Shown piece after piece: positions 42,447 through 51,368 of a stretch of 64,000 nucleotides of DNA (position 1 is the stretch's first letter; each line of letters starts with the position of its first letter). The stretch comes from Spirosoma agri (GTDB taxonomy: Bacteria > Bacteroidota > Bacteroidia > Cytophagales > Spirosomataceae). The notes below the pieces were generated by a model. That model saw only the letters and a program-made list of their open reading frames with translations, searched no databases and had not been told where the DNA came from. The DNA is taken from the NCBI RefSeq assembly GCF_010747415.1, contig NZ_JAAGNZ010000001.1, positions 682,001 to 746,000 of the forward strand. The letters are read 5' to 3'. Position numbers and translations under genes: made by a program.

Positions 42447-43034
42447 GTGATTAGATACCTGTTTATTCTGCTTACGGGGTTGTTCATTACTGCCTGCGGT
42501 AGCGATTCATCCGAAAATTATACGCCCAAGCCAAAGGGTTATCCGCGTTTCGATCTGCCAGTTGCACGTTACAAACTGCTGGAACCGACGCATCCGTATC
42601 AGTTCGAATACAACCAAATTGCTAAAATTCTGCCCGATACCTTCGCCCGATCGGAACCACACTGGATTTTTATCAATTACCCGGCCTATCATGCCAGTGT
42701 TCAGTTGACTTATAAGCCCATTAACAACGACGTCAATCGGTTGCGGGCGATGCTCGAAGATGCGTACAAGCTGGCGGCCCGGCACAATATAAAAGCGTAT
42801 GCCATTGAAGAGAAAAAACTCCGGCTGAAGTCGGGTCTGGAGGCCAGTATCATTGATCTGTCGGGTGAAGTGCCGAGTCAGGTACAATTTGTAACGACCG
42901 ATTCGACAACCCATTTCCTGCGTGGCGCGTTATACTTCAATACGGCCACTCAAAACGATTCGCTACAACCCGCTATTCAGTACATTCGCAAGGACATTGT
43001 TCATCTGCTGAATACGCTGAAATGGCGCAATTAA
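42447..43034 (+). CDS. gldD: Gliding motility lipoprotein GldD
   Basis: 195 residues beginning at a GTG (42447) that opens a lipoprotein signal, MIRYLFILLTGLFITACGSD, with Cys17. The mature start ENYTPKPKGYPRFDLPVARY is the hallmark of GldD, followed by PHWIFINYPAYHASVQLTYKP and, near the end, SQVQFVTTDSTTHFLRGALYF. GldD is needed for gliding and for work of the type IX secretion system in Flavobacterium; its exact place is not settled. It fits the several T9SS cargo proteins at the right end of the window. It is followed after 10 bases by a cytochrome c gene, likely on one transcript. Confidence 0.95.
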   Translation: MIRYLFILLTGLFITACGSDSSENYTPKPKGYPRFDLPVARYKLLEPTHPYQFEYNQIAKILPDTFARSEPHWIFINYPAYHASVQLTYKPINNDVNRLRAMLEDAYKLAARHNIKAYAIEEKKLRLKSGLEASIIDLSGEVPSQVQFVTTDSTTHFLRGALYFNTATQNDSLQPAIQYIRKDIVHLLNTLKWRN

Positions 43035-43044
43035 CTCACGTCAC

Positions 43045-43473
43045 ATGAAAGTATTGATCATTCTTTTCGCCTGCCTGTCGGCATCGATCGCCAGTGCGCA
43101 AACCAAAAAGCCAGCGGCCAAAGCACCCGAAAAATCGGCGGTTGTGGCGGCAAAATTGCCCGGCCAGCTCATCTACGAACAAAACTGCCTGACTTGTCAC
43201 CAAGCCAACGGATCGGGCGTTCCCAACCTGAATCCGCCCCTCCGTGGAACCGACTGGGTAAATGGCGATAAAACCCGACTCATCAATGTTGTATTAAAAG
43301 GCTTACAGGGGCAGGACATCGAAGGTGATGCCTACGATAATGCCATGCCTGCTCACGACTTTTTAACCGACGATCAGATTGCCGACGTGCTGACCTACGT
43401 CCGCAGCAATTTTGGTAACAAAGCCACGGCTGTCACCACTGACGAAGTAAAAGCGGTCCGGGCAGGTAAATAG
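43045..43473 (+). CDS. Periplasmic class I cytochrome c
   Basis: 142 residues: signal peptide (MKVLIILFACLSASIASAQ), an Ala/Lys-rich linker, and one cytochrome c domain with the heme-binding CLTCH (NCLTCHQANGSG) and the axial Met in DNAMPAHDFLTDDQIADVLTYV. It resembles the small cytochromes c that accept electrons from PQQ dehydrogenases or pass them to a terminal oxidase. A partner is not adjacent; the dehydrogenase at 21229 is a candidate in the same window. Gap to gldD is 10 bases. Confidence 0.93.
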   Translation: MKVLIILFACLSASIASAQTKKPAAKAPEKSAVVAAKLPGQLIYEQNCLTCHQANGSGVPNLNPPLRGTDWVNGDKTRLINVVLKGLQGQDIEGDAYDNAMPAHDFLTDDQIADVLTYVRSNFGNKATAVTTDEVKAVRAGK

Positions 43474-43530
43474 ATTTTTCCAACGCTTATGTGTCGATTG
43501 GGGTCACTGCAGAAAAACTGACCTCAATCT

Positions 43531-43746
43531 ATGCGTAGATTTCTAGTACTGACATTCTGGCTAGGCGTGGGCGCTGGATGCCATAAACCTATTGGTCCGG
43601 ACTGCGTGGAAACACCGTCAACTACACCTTGTTATTGTACACTGCCTGCCACAGACCCCGTGTGTGGGTGCAATGGAAAAACGTATACTAGCCCTTGTGC
43701 AGCGCAGTGTGTTGGCATACGTTTCACAATGGGTGCCTGTCATTGA
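43531..43746 (+). CDS. Small exported Kazal-like protein
   Basis: 71 residues. A short hydrophobic leader (MRRFLVLTFWLGVGAGC) is followed by a domain with six to eight Cys in Kazal order: CYCTLPATDPVCGCNGKTY, TSPCAAQCVG and a final GAC. DPVCGCNGKTY is the usual centre of Kazal-type serine protease inhibitors. Cys17 could be lipidated, although the lipobox is weak. Predicted to inhibit a serine protease outside the cell or simply be a stable surface knob. The gene stands 57 bases after the cytochrome c gene and 10 bases before the end of the convergent carboxylase gene. Confidence 0.85.
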   Translation: MRRFLVLTFWLGVGAGCHKPIGPDCVETPSTTPCYCTLPATDPVCGCNGKTYTSPCAAQCVGIRFTMGACH

Positions 43747-43756
43747 TAGCTAATAC

Positions 43757-45367
43757 CTACGTCTGAATGACACCGACCGAGAACGGCTTCGTGATCGGGG
43801 CGTGGTTGGCTGCCGCAATACCTTCCGACAAGATTTGCCGGGTCTGGAGTGGATCAATGACCGCATCGACCCAAAGCCGGGCGGCCGCGTAATACGGCGA
43901 AAGCTGGGCGTTATACTGATCGGTGATCTTTTTCAACTGAGCCTGTTCTTCTTCGGGCGTCATCGGTTGTCCCTTCGCTTTTTGGCCCGCTACCTGAATC
44001 TGAAGGAGCGTTTTAGCCGCCGAAGCTCCACTCATTACGGCCATTTGGGCCGTTGGCCAGGCTAGCATCAGGCGTGGGTCGTACGCCTTGCCGCACATCG
44101 CGTAGTTACCCGCGCCATAAGAATTACCCACAACGACCGTAAATTTCGGCACGACAGAATTGGCCATCGCACTGACCATTTTGGCACCATCTTTAATGAT
44201 GCCACCCTGTTCGGCCCGACTCCCGACCATAAAGCCCGAAACGTCCTGCAAAAAGACCAGCGGAATCCGTTTCTGATTACAGTTCATAATGAACCGGGCG
44301 GCTTTGTCGGCTGCGTCGCCGTAAATGACACCGCCCATCTGCATCTCGCTGGGTTGCCCCGTTCTTCCTTTGGCCTTTACGACCTTGCGCTGATTGGCGA
44401 CAATACCGACGGCCCATCCATCAATTCGGGCATATCCGCAGAGCAACGATTGACCGTACCCCGGTTTATACACATCGAATTCGGAGTTATCCACAAGTCT
44501 ATCCACAATTTCCTGCATATCGTACGGTTTTACCCGATCAATAGGCAGAATCTGGTAGATTTCAGCGGGATCTTTGGCTGGAGGGGCTGGGGTCACACGA
44601 TCGAAACCCGCTGTGCTGGAGTGACCCAGTTTATCGAAAATTCGTTTGATCGCGTCCAGGCAACTTTTGTCGTCGGGGTATTTGTTATCGACAACACCGG
44701 AAATGTCGGTGTGCGTAGAGGCTCCACCGAGCGTTTCGGCATCCACATCTTCACCGATGGACGCTTTCACCAGGTAAGGACCCGCCAGAAAAATAGAGCC
44801 TGTACCCTCAACAATCAACGCTTCATCGGACATGATGGGCAGGTACGCACCACCCGCCACGCAACTGCCCATGATGGCCGCTACCTGCAAAATGCCCATT
44901 GCCGAGAGGTGCGCATTGTTGCGGAATGTCCGGCCAAAGTGTTCTTTATCGGCGAAGACTTCGTCTTGCAAGGGAAGGTAAACGCCCGCGCTATCGACAA
45001 GGTAGATGATGGGCAGGTGATTTTCCATCGCAATTTCCTGCGCCCGAAGGTTCTTCTTAGCGGTGATGGGAAACCACGCTCCCGCCTTTACCGTCGCATC
45101 GTTGGCGACGATGACGCACTGTCGGCCCGAAACGTGACCGATCCCGACCACTACGCCACCGGACGGGCAACCGCCGTGTTCGGCGTACATACCTTCACCC
45201 GTAAACAGGCCAATCTCGACAAAAGGGGCGTTATCGTCAATGAGGTAAGCGATGCGCTCGCGGGCCGTTAACTTGCCTTTACGGTGTTGATCGTCAATTT
45301 TTTTCTGACCACCACCCAATTGGGTCTGCGCCGTACGCTGGTTTAACTCATCGATGAAGGATTGCAT
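43757..45367 (-). CDS. Acyl-CoA carboxylase, carboxyltransferase (beta) subunit
   Basis: 536 residues of the carboxyltransferase family that moves carboxyl from biotin to an acyl-CoA. Signs: GGGQKKIDDQHRKGKLTARERI at the start, FTGEGMYAEHGGCPSGGVVVGIG, two crotonase-like halves with GSCVAGGAYLPIMSDEA and GNSYGAGNYAMCGKAYDPRL, and GEDVDAETLGGASTH typical of the methylcrotonyl-CoA carboxylase branch. No biotin carboxylase or biotin-carrier gene is beside it, so the acyl-CoA used (methylcrotonyl, propionyl or other) is open. It follows the MlaD gene by 33 bases on the same strand and may be the last gene of an amidase-mlaD-carboxylase transcript. Confidence 0.94.
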   Translation of the reverse strand: MQSFIDELNQRTAQTQLGGGQKKIDDQHRKGKLTARERIAYLIDDNAPFVEIGLFTGEGMYAEHGGCPSGGVVVGIGHVSGRQCVIVANDATVKAGAWFPITAKKNLRAQEIAMENHLPIIYLVDSAGVYLPLQDEVFADKEHFGRTFRNNAHLSAMGILQVAAIMGSCVAGGAYLPIMSDEALIVEGTGSIFLAGPYLVKASIGEDVDAETLGGASTHTDISGVVDNKYPDDKSCLDAIKRIFDKLGHSSTAGFDRVTPAPPAKDPAEIYQILPIDRVKPYDMQEIVDRLVDNSEFDVYKPGYGQSLLCGYARIDGWAVGIVANQRKVVKAKGRTGQPSEMQMGGVIYGDAADKAARFIMNCNQKRIPLVFLQDVSGFMVGSRAEQGGIIKDGAKMVSAMANSVVPKFTVVVGNSYGAGNYAMCGKAYDPRLMLAWPTAQMAVMSGASAAKTLLQIQVAGQKAKGQPMTPEEEQAQLKKITDQYNAQLSPYYAAARLWVDAVIDPLQTRQILSEGIAAANHAPITKPFSVGVIQT

Positions 45368-45400
45368 GGAATAATCAGTTGTAAGAACGCAGGTAAACCA

Positions 45401-46399
45401 TTACTGCTTGGTCGAATCCGCCGGTACAATCGTAGTGGTGGTTGCCGTTGCGGTGGCCGATTGGGTCGTTACTCCTTTTTCCTTACGGCCAAAGAGCGAG
45501 AAATGTACGTACCGTTTCGGATTCTCGCGGAAGTCGGTCAGGAGTTTTTCGAGACTGGTCGTCGTTTTGTTGACATTGCTGTAGAGCGCTTCGTCGGAGG
45601 CTAGCTTGCCCAGCGAACCACGCCCCTTGCTAATGTCGCCCAGAATGCGCTGCAAGTTGCCAACGGTTTGATTGACACTCACAAGCGTCTGTTTCAGTTG
45701 AAGCCCCTGGAGCGAATCGGCGAAGGTATCTGCTTTTGCCAGAATGGGTTTGAGCTGCTTCTCGGTTTCGATCAGCGAGGCTGATAACCGGTTGACGTTG
45801 GCCAGCGTAGCCTGTAGGCCAGCCCGGTTCTCGGAAACGGTCATACCCAGCGCACCAACGGCGGCATTGGCACTTTTAAGCGTCTGATTGAGTACGATAC
45901 CCGTTTGGTCGAACTGGGCAACAACGCGGTTGAGCTGATACGTCAGCGAATCAACATTATTCAGTACCGGCAGCGTTTTTTCCCGAATTAGCGACGTAAG
46001 CCCCGATTCTTTGGCCGCAACCAGGGTACCACCATCTTCCAAGACAGCGCCCCGTGGATTGATGCTCAGCAGAATATTTTTACCACCTAATAAGCCATCA
46101 TCAGCCAGAACTGCCTTCGAGCCCTGCGTGACGCGGATGTCGTCGCGGAGTTCGAGCGTAACCCGCAAGGCGTTGCTTTTGTCCTGTAGAATCTCGATCT
46201 GTTTGACCTGGCCGACCGATAGGCCGTTGATCCGAACCGGATTCGACGCCGTTAGTCCGTCAATGTTATCGTAAACGACTGTGTACTTGCGTGTTGTGGA
46301 GAAAAAGTCAGATCCTTTCAAAAATTGAAATCCGAAATAAAGCATCATCAACGAGATGACGGCAAGCAAGCCAACTTTTACTTCCTGAGAAATTTTCAT
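45401..46399 (-). CDS. MlaD/MCE family lipid-transport protein
   Basis: 332 residues from ATG 46399 (MKISQEVKVGLLAVISLMMLYFGFQFLKG); the frame opens at 46462 with unrelated sequence. One N-terminal membrane helix is followed by an MCE domain (YTVVYDNIDGLTASNPVRINGLSVGQVKQIEI to LLGGKNILLSINPRG), then a long predicted coiled coil (about 130-300) with many Leu/Asn heptads, and a low-complexity Thr/Ala tail. MCE proteins carry phospholipids between membranes as part of Mla transporters. The MlaE and MlaF partners are not in the window. Downstream of the amidase gene (gap 170). Confidence 0.93.
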   Translation of the reverse strand: MKISQEVKVGLLAVISLMMLYFGFQFLKGSDFFSTTRKYTVVYDNIDGLTASNPVRINGLSVGQVKQIEILQDKSNALRVTLELRDDIRVTQGSKAVLADDGLLGGKNILLSINPRGAVLEDGGTLVAAKESGLTSLIREKTLPVLNNVDSLTYQLNRVVAQFDQTGIVLNQTLKSANAAVGALGMTVSENRAGLQATLANVNRLSASLIETEKQLKPILAKADTFADSLQGLQLKQTLVSVNQTVGNLQRILGDISKGRGSLGKLASDEALYSNVNKTTTSLEKLLTDFRENPKRYVHFSLFGRKEKGVTTQSATATATTTTIVPADSTKQ

Positions 46400-46496
46400 G
46401 CGTATGTGAAGGTGAACAACCCTGTGGGTCTCGCCAATCAATTGGATTGACAGTATAACCAACTTTAGGGGCTGTTTGTCCCGCGAAGGTGGGATT

Positions 46497-46552
46497 TTCG
46501 GTAAACAGTTTGGTCCGGTCGATGTGCGTAAGGGAATCGACCGTTTACCGAA
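46497..46552. other. Interrupted inverted repeat between amidase and mlaD-type genes
   Basis: TTCGGTAAAC (46497-46506) pairs with 46543-46552 and GGTCGAT (46517-46523) with 46536-46542, leaving a 10-base bulge on one side. It may be a weak terminator or attenuator in the transcript; it has no T-run, so its role is unclear. Confidence 0.35.
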
Positions 46553-46569
46553 GAATGACCGGACTGCGC

Positions 46570-47490
46570 TTAATCGCCCGATTCGATCTCCTGCTTGTAC
46601 TGCGCAAACGCCTTGTAAATAGCCGTGGAAATTTCGTCCTGACCTTCTTCCGAGCGCAGGTAATTCTCCTCATCCGGATTAGTCAGGTAGCCGCTTTCGA
46701 TCAGCACGCTGGGCATTGTGGTTTTCCAGAGCACGATGAAACCCGCCTGTTTTACGCCGTTGCTTTTCCGGCTGGCATTCTGCCGAAAGCTCCGCTCCAG
46801 CTTTTCGGCAAAGGTGATGCTGCTCGCAATAAACGCGTGCTGGTAGTTGGCCAGCATGATCGTCGCTAAGGGTGAGTTCGGGTTGAAGCCCTTGTAACTT
46901 TGCTGATAATTCTTTTCCTGCAAGATTACGGCATTCTCACGCCGTGCCACATCGAGGTTGCTCTGGGTTCTGTGCAGCCCTAATGTGTAGGTTTCGGTTC
47001 CATAAACCCGACTGCTGGATGGGCTGGCGTTGCAGTGAATCGAAATGAATAAATCGGCCCGATTTCGGTTTGCTATGGCACCCCGTTCGTACAAATCGAC
47101 AAAGTGGTCCGAACTCCGCGTATAAATGACCCGAACGTTTGGATACTTATCCTTAATTTTACGACCTAGTTGGAGAATCAAATTCAGGTTAATTGTCTTT
47201 TCTTTGGCGTATCGACCGTGCGTACCGGGGTCTTTGCCGCCATGTCCTGCGTCGAGCACGACAACACGAAGTTGGTTCGGCGTATCATTGGCCGCATCGG
47301 GCTCCTGGGCATTGGTCCGGCGGACCGTATCCTGGTTCAATTCCTGTACGACAGCGTCAGGAGCCGGGAGTACGGTGATCGCCAGCAGAGGCAGGGCGGC
47401 CAGCAATAGTGTTGTTACTTTTCCGGGAGTTGAAAAAGAGGAACGAACACATTTTGATTTAATAATTTTTAACAGCTCAAATCGTTTCAA
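46570..47490 (-). CDS. N-acetylmuramoyl-L-alanine amidase
   Basis: Zinc amidase (Amidase_3) that cuts the peptide from the glycan in peptidoglycan. Metal ligands: His in VVLDAGHGGKDPGTHG, Glu in YAKEKTINL, His in FISIHCNA, and catalytic Glu in PSVLIESGYLTN. I propose the TTG at 47490 as start, giving 306 residues with a membrane/signal segment TTLLLAALPLLAITVLPAP. The only in-frame ATG (47547) lies at the predicted transcription start of the promoter at 47553-47582 and inside the divergent lptD frame, so it is unlikely. Envelope genes mlaD and lptD are neighbours. Confidence 0.9.
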   Translation of the reverse strand: MKRFELLKIIKSKCVRSSFSTPGKVTTLLLAALPLLAITVLPAPDAVVQELNQDTVRRTNAQEPDAANDTPNQLRVVVLDAGHGGKDPGTHGRYAKEKTINLNLILQLGRKIKDKYPNVRVIYTRSSDHFVDLYERGAIANRNRADLFISIHCNASPSSSRVYGTETYTLGLHRTQSNLDVARRENAVILQEKNYQQSYKGFNPNSPLATIMLANYQHAFIASSITFAEKLERSFRQNASRKSNGVKQAGFIVLWKTTMPSVLIESGYLTNPDEENYLRSEEGQDEISTAIYKAFAQYKQEIESGD

Positions 47491-47552
47491 GGCAATAGCG
47501 GGATAACTGTTCGTGAATACCTTTGTAAGCCATGGGTTTAGTACCACTTTGG

Positions 47553-47582
47553 CAAATATAATTTTTTTGATAAAACTCCAAA
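47553..47582 (-). promoter_or_regulatory. Putative Bacteroidota-type promoter for the amidase gene
   Basis: On the minus strand, TATATTTG at 47560-47553 equals the -7 consensus TAnnTTTG, and TTTG at 47582-47579 lies 18 bases upstream as a -33 element. The start of transcription would be near 47546, ahead of the TTG start at 47490. Based on consensus only. Confidence 0.45.
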
Positions 47583-50500
47583 AAGGACACTTTATTTTAC
47601 GGTCCCCGCTGATACACGTTATAATCTGCCTGCTTGGGTCAATCCTGACCTTTACTGCAATGGGGCAGAGTCAGCCGACACCCAAGCGGTCGGCCAATGA
47701 TACTATACCCAGGGGAACCGTTCCGGCGAAGCAACTACCTGCTTCACCAGCCGCCAACCCGACGCGCCCTGACTCGGCTACGGAAAGCGATCTGGAGCGT
47801 GAACTGAACAAGTCCTACACGACGCCGAACCGGCTTGGCCCCGAACCGGCCAGGGCCACTTCGACGCAAGCTACTAAACCTCGCTCGAATACTGTATCGC
47901 CCAAGGTAACGACCAAACCGACGCGGGTAGCCAAAACCGCGCCTGATTCAGTCAAAACCCGTCAACCGGTTCGAGCGGTTGTCAAAAAAGATACCGTACG
48001 GCCCGATACCACCCGGCGTAATGCCGTGACACAGGAGAAACCGGTGCAGGCTCCTGCGTTGCCTCAACTACCGGCTAAAGGGGGTATACCACCGGCCAAC
48101 GTTCCGTCGCAACGTGTGTCAGACGCGCCAGCCGGGAGTACACCCGCATCGCGTAGAGCGGCCAATAACCCTGCCGCCGGAACACCAGCCAGTACCACCG
48201 CTACCGTTACGGCAAGACCAGCCAGTACTACCGCTACCGTTACGGCAAAACCAGCCAGCACCACCGCAAGTACTGTTAGGGCAAAGCCAGCCAGCACCAC
48301 TGCTACTGTTACGGCAAGGCCAGCCAGCACCACGGCCACGACAACGATTCCCCGGTCGAAAACGGCGCTTGCCGGTAAGACCCGATTGATTCCGGGTATA
48401 GTATCGCCCAATATCGTTCGGCCGGAGAGCCTGACCCTGATCCGCCCGAACGCTGGGCAGATGGCTGCCCTCGATTCGGCCAAAGCCGATTCACTGAAAA
48501 GCCCTGATTCGTTTGCTACTACCGTCAAGTATCAGGCCAAAGATTCGACGATCTACGCTGCCGATGGACAAACGGTGGAGTTGTTCGGTGAAGCCAGCGT
48601 GATCTACGGCGAAATTTCCCTCAAAGCCGATTTCATTCGCCTGAACTATCTGACGAACGAGGTCTACGCAAAAGGCCGCTACGACTCAACGGCCAAAAAA
48701 TGGATTGGCCGTCCCATCTTCCAGGATGGCGAAGGAAAATACGATACCAAAGAGATTCGCTACAATTTCAAGTCGAAGAAGGGCAAAATTCAGGGTGTCA
48801 TTACGCAGCAGGGCGAAGGAAACGTGCGCGGGCAGAACGTAAAGAAAGATGCTGAAGACAACCTGTACATCGGTTCGGCGATTTATACGACCTGTAATCT
48901 GGCAACACCTCACTTCCACATCAATGCCAGTAAGCTGAAAGTTGTTCATAATAAACAGGTGGTTGCCGGGCCGTTCAATCTGGTCATCAATCAGATACCG
49001 CTGCCGCTTGGTTTGCCGTTCGGATTCTTCCCTTTTCCGAAGAAAAAAGACATTGGCGTCTCCGGTATCATCGTACCGCAGTACGGCGAAGAACCTAACG
49101 GACGGGGCTATTACCTGCGCGATGGCGGCTACTACTGGGCCGTGAGCGAAAATCTTGGTCTGCAATTCAAGGGGCAAATTTATTCGCGGGGAAGCTGGGG
49201 ACTGGGCCTTTCATCGGCCTACAACAAACGGTATCGCTACAGCGGTGGCGTAAATCTGCAATTCAACCGTAACCGCTCCGGCGACCGCGTTGATACGACA
49301 CAGGTGCCCCGCAATGATTTCTCGTTTTCGTGGTCCCATTCGCCGGTGCCGCGCGGACGGGGCAGTTTCTCGGCGAACGTCAACGTCAGCAGTAACAGCT
49401 TTAACCAGTTCAACTCAGGGACGGGCACGAATGCCTATATCTCCAACGTGGCCGGGTCGTCGGTGCAGTACAGCCGCCAGTTTGGACAGTATGCACGGGC
49501 GGGGGCCAACATCCGCGTGAACCAGCAGTTTGGGCAGATAAACCAAATAACGGGGGTTCGCGAAAATGGTAAAACAGACGTATCATCGGATTTTAACTTC
49601 GGTATCAACCAGATTTCGCCGTTTGCGCTCAAAGGGGGTTCGGGCCGCTGGTACGAGAGTTTCCGGGTAGGGCTGGACGTGAGCGGATCGATTGCCATCA
49701 GTAACACGATTCGTACGCAGGTCGATACCAGTGGGTTAGGTTTTCCGGTGGTTACGAACCTGCGAACCATCAGTTCCGTTCAGCGGGCCCTCGATAGTAT
49801 TGCGCGGGCAACAGCCATCCGGAATGGCGAAATCGTAACCGATCCAAACCTGATTGCCTTTAGTCTGGCGAACCGCGACCGGATCTGGCGGAATCGAACG
49901 GTGCAGGCCACGTATAGCATTCCCATTTCCCTGCCAAACTTCAAACTGCTCCGCTACATCAACCTGACGCCGGGTTTCTCGTTGCAGGGTAACATTTACA
50001 CCAAGAAACTCAAGTACACGTATCTGGATTATAATAATACGGTGATAGTCGATCCGGCTACCGGTCAGTATTCATCGGATCGGAACAAGGTTCGGATCGA
50101 TACGATGCCGGGCTTCTTCCCGTCATACAATTTCTCGGCGAACATCAGCATGAATACGCGTTTTTACGGCACGTACTTCGTTCGTGGAAAGCGTATCGAA
50201 GCCATCCGGCATACGGTGGCCCCGTCGATCTCGTTCAGCTATGTGCCAGACTTTACGAATCCAGCGTTCGGGCAGTTTCAGGTCTTGCCCGCTACGGGGA
50301 GCTTAGCCGGTTTAGCGGAATATCGTCGGACGTTGTCCCTGTTCCGTGGACTAGGGGGCAGCAGCGGATCAGGCGGCAGTACCCAGTCGGCCTTTATCTC
50401 CTTCGGCATCGTAAACCAGCTGGAAATGAAAGTACGCACCCGTGGCGATTCTACCGGGCAGGACTTTAAGAAGATTCCGCTCTTCGATAACATCAGTGTC

Positions 50501-51280
50501 AACGGGAGTTATAACCTGCTGGCACCGGACTATAACCTGTCGCCCATTTCGATCAGCGCGAATACGCAGATTTTCAAGAATGTGAGCTTCAATTTCTCGT
50601 CCACGTTCGACCCGTATGCAACCCGTCCCTACGGCGGAATTCCTTATTACGCCTTGCAGGTTGCCAATTCGGGAAATGAAGCCATATCGGCCTATAGCTA
50701 TTCCCAGTATCTGCTAAAAGCAGCTGGCTATACGGGGCAGCAGTACGCCCGCGTTCCGAAATTGTATGCGTTTCAGGAGGGACAGGGGCTGGCGCGGTTA
50801 ACGAACTTACAGGCTTACATCAGTACGCGTCTGGCACCGAAGCAGGCCGATAAAAAGAAAACCAGTCCGAATGCGACCGATGCAACGATGAAGGCAATCA
50901 ATAACAACCCCGAACTGTACGTCGATTTTACGATTCCCTGGTCGCTCAACATCAGCTACACCTTTAGCTTAACGAAACTGACGCCAGAAATTTCGCAGGT
51001 CGTTCAGGCGCTGACCCTGACGGGCGATTTGAGCCTGACGCCGAAGTGGAAAATTACGTTCAACACGGGGTACGACTTCCAGTTCAAGAGTCCAACGCTG
51101 ACAACCATCGGCATCAATCGCGACCTCCACTGCTGGGAAATGGCGTTCAACTGGACCCCTTATTCGGGAAGCAACATCCGTTCGGGGAACTACTCCTTCG
51201 ACCTGCGGGTGCGGTCGTCCATCCTCCAGGAGCTGAAACTGAGCCGTCGCCGGAGCTTCTACGATAACGGCGGTTTCTAA
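47567..51280 (+). CDS. lptD: LPS-assembly protein LptD, Bacteroidetes type
   Basis: About 1237 residues if begun at the TTG 47567; an ATG at 47513 (1255 residues) is the other choice but crosses the amidase promoter. Signal sequence IHVIICLLGSILTFTAMGQ. Residues 40-300 are Pro/Thr/Ala-rich and include tandem PASTTATVTA units. Then an OstA/LptA-like domain (STIYAADGQTVELFGEASVIYGEISLKADFIRLNY) and a large beta-barrel (for example LPLGLPFGFFPFPKKKDIGVSGIIVPQYG, YYWAVSENLGLQFKG) to the end. LptD places LPS in the outer leaflet of the outer membrane. Convergent with ribBA, with a shared terminator. Confidence 0.9.
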   Translation: MIKLQKGHFILRSPLIHVIICLLGSILTFTAMGQSQPTPKRSANDTIPRGTVPAKQLPASPAANPTRPDSATESDLERELNKSYTTPNRLGPEPARATSTQATKPRSNTVSPKVTTKPTRVAKTAPDSVKTRQPVRAVVKKDTVRPDTTRRNAVTQEKPVQAPALPQLPAKGGIPPANVPSQRVSDAPAGSTPASRRAANNPAAGTPASTTATVTARPASTTATVTAKPASTTASTVRAKPASTTATVTARPASTTATTTIPRSKTALAGKTRLIPGIVSPNIVRPESLTLIRPNAGQMAALDSAKADSLKSPDSFATTVKYQAKDSTIYAADGQTVELFGEASVIYGEISLKADFIRLNYLTNEVYAKGRYDSTAKKWIGRPIFQDGEGKYDTKEIRYNFKSKKGKIQGVITQQGEGNVRGQNVKKDAEDNLYIGSAIYTTCNLATPHFHINASKLKVVHNKQVVAGPFNLVINQIPLPLGLPFGFFPFPKKKDIGVSGIIVPQYGEEPNGRGYYLRDGGYYWAVSENLGLQFKGQIYSRGSWGLGLSSAYNKRYRYSGGVNLQFNRNRSGDRVDTTQVPRNDFSFSWSHSPVPRGRGSFSANVNVSSNSFNQFNSGTGTNAYISNVAGSSVQYSRQFGQYARAGANIRVNQQFGQINQITGVRENGKTDVSSDFNFGINQISPFALKGGSGRWYESFRVGLDVSGSIAISNTIRTQVDTSGLGFPVVTNLRTISSVQRALDSIARATAIRNGEIVTDPNLIAFSLANRDRIWRNRTVQATYSIPISLPNFKLLRYINLTPGFSLQGNIYTKKLKYTYLDYNNTVIVDPATGQYSSDRNKVRIDTMPGFFPSYNFSANISMNTRFYGTYFVRGKRIEAIRHTVAPSISFSYVPDFTNPAFGQFQVLPATGSLAGLAEYRRTLSLFRGLGGSSGSGGSTQSAFISFGIVNQLEMKVRTRGDSTGQDFKKIPLFDNISVNGSYNLLAPDYNLSPISISANTQIFKNVSFNFSSTFDPYATRPYGGIPYYALQVANSGNEAISAYSYSQYLLKAAGYTGQQYARVPKLYAFQEGQGLARLTNLQAYISTRLAPKQADKKKTSPNATDATMKAINNNPELYVDFTIPWSLNISYTFSLTKLTPEISQVVQALTLTGDLSLTPKWKITFNTGYDFQFKSPTLTTIGINRDLHCWEMAFNWTPYSGSNIRSGNYSFDLRVRSSILQELKLSRRRSFYDNGGF
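48185..48352 (+). repeat. 33-36 bp tandem repeats in lptD
   Basis: Five units starting at 48185, 48218, 48251, 48287 and 48320. Four carry the peptide PASTTATVTA(R/K) or a close form; the third has one extra codon and the last is degenerate. DNA identity between units is high, so copy number may vary between strains. Confidence 0.9.
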
Positions 51281-51300
51281 AACGTGTACAAAGAACAACT

Positions 51301-51353
51301 CACGGAAAAGGGGTTGATCGTGGCAATGGCTCACGATCAACCCCTTTTCCGTG
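51301..51353. terminator. Perfect 22-bp bidirectional terminator between lptD and ribBA
   Basis: Arms 51301-51322 and 51332-51353 pair perfectly with a 9-base loop. It begins 20 bases after the lptD stop and ends 15 bases from the ribBA stop. Confidence 0.9.
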
Positions 51354-51368
51354 CAATTGAACCGGCGT

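Noticed and set aside
44354..45271. 305-residue open frame on the plus strand
   Set aside because: Antisense to the acyl-CoA carboxylase gene, whose motifs are all present; the opposite frame looks like composition noise.
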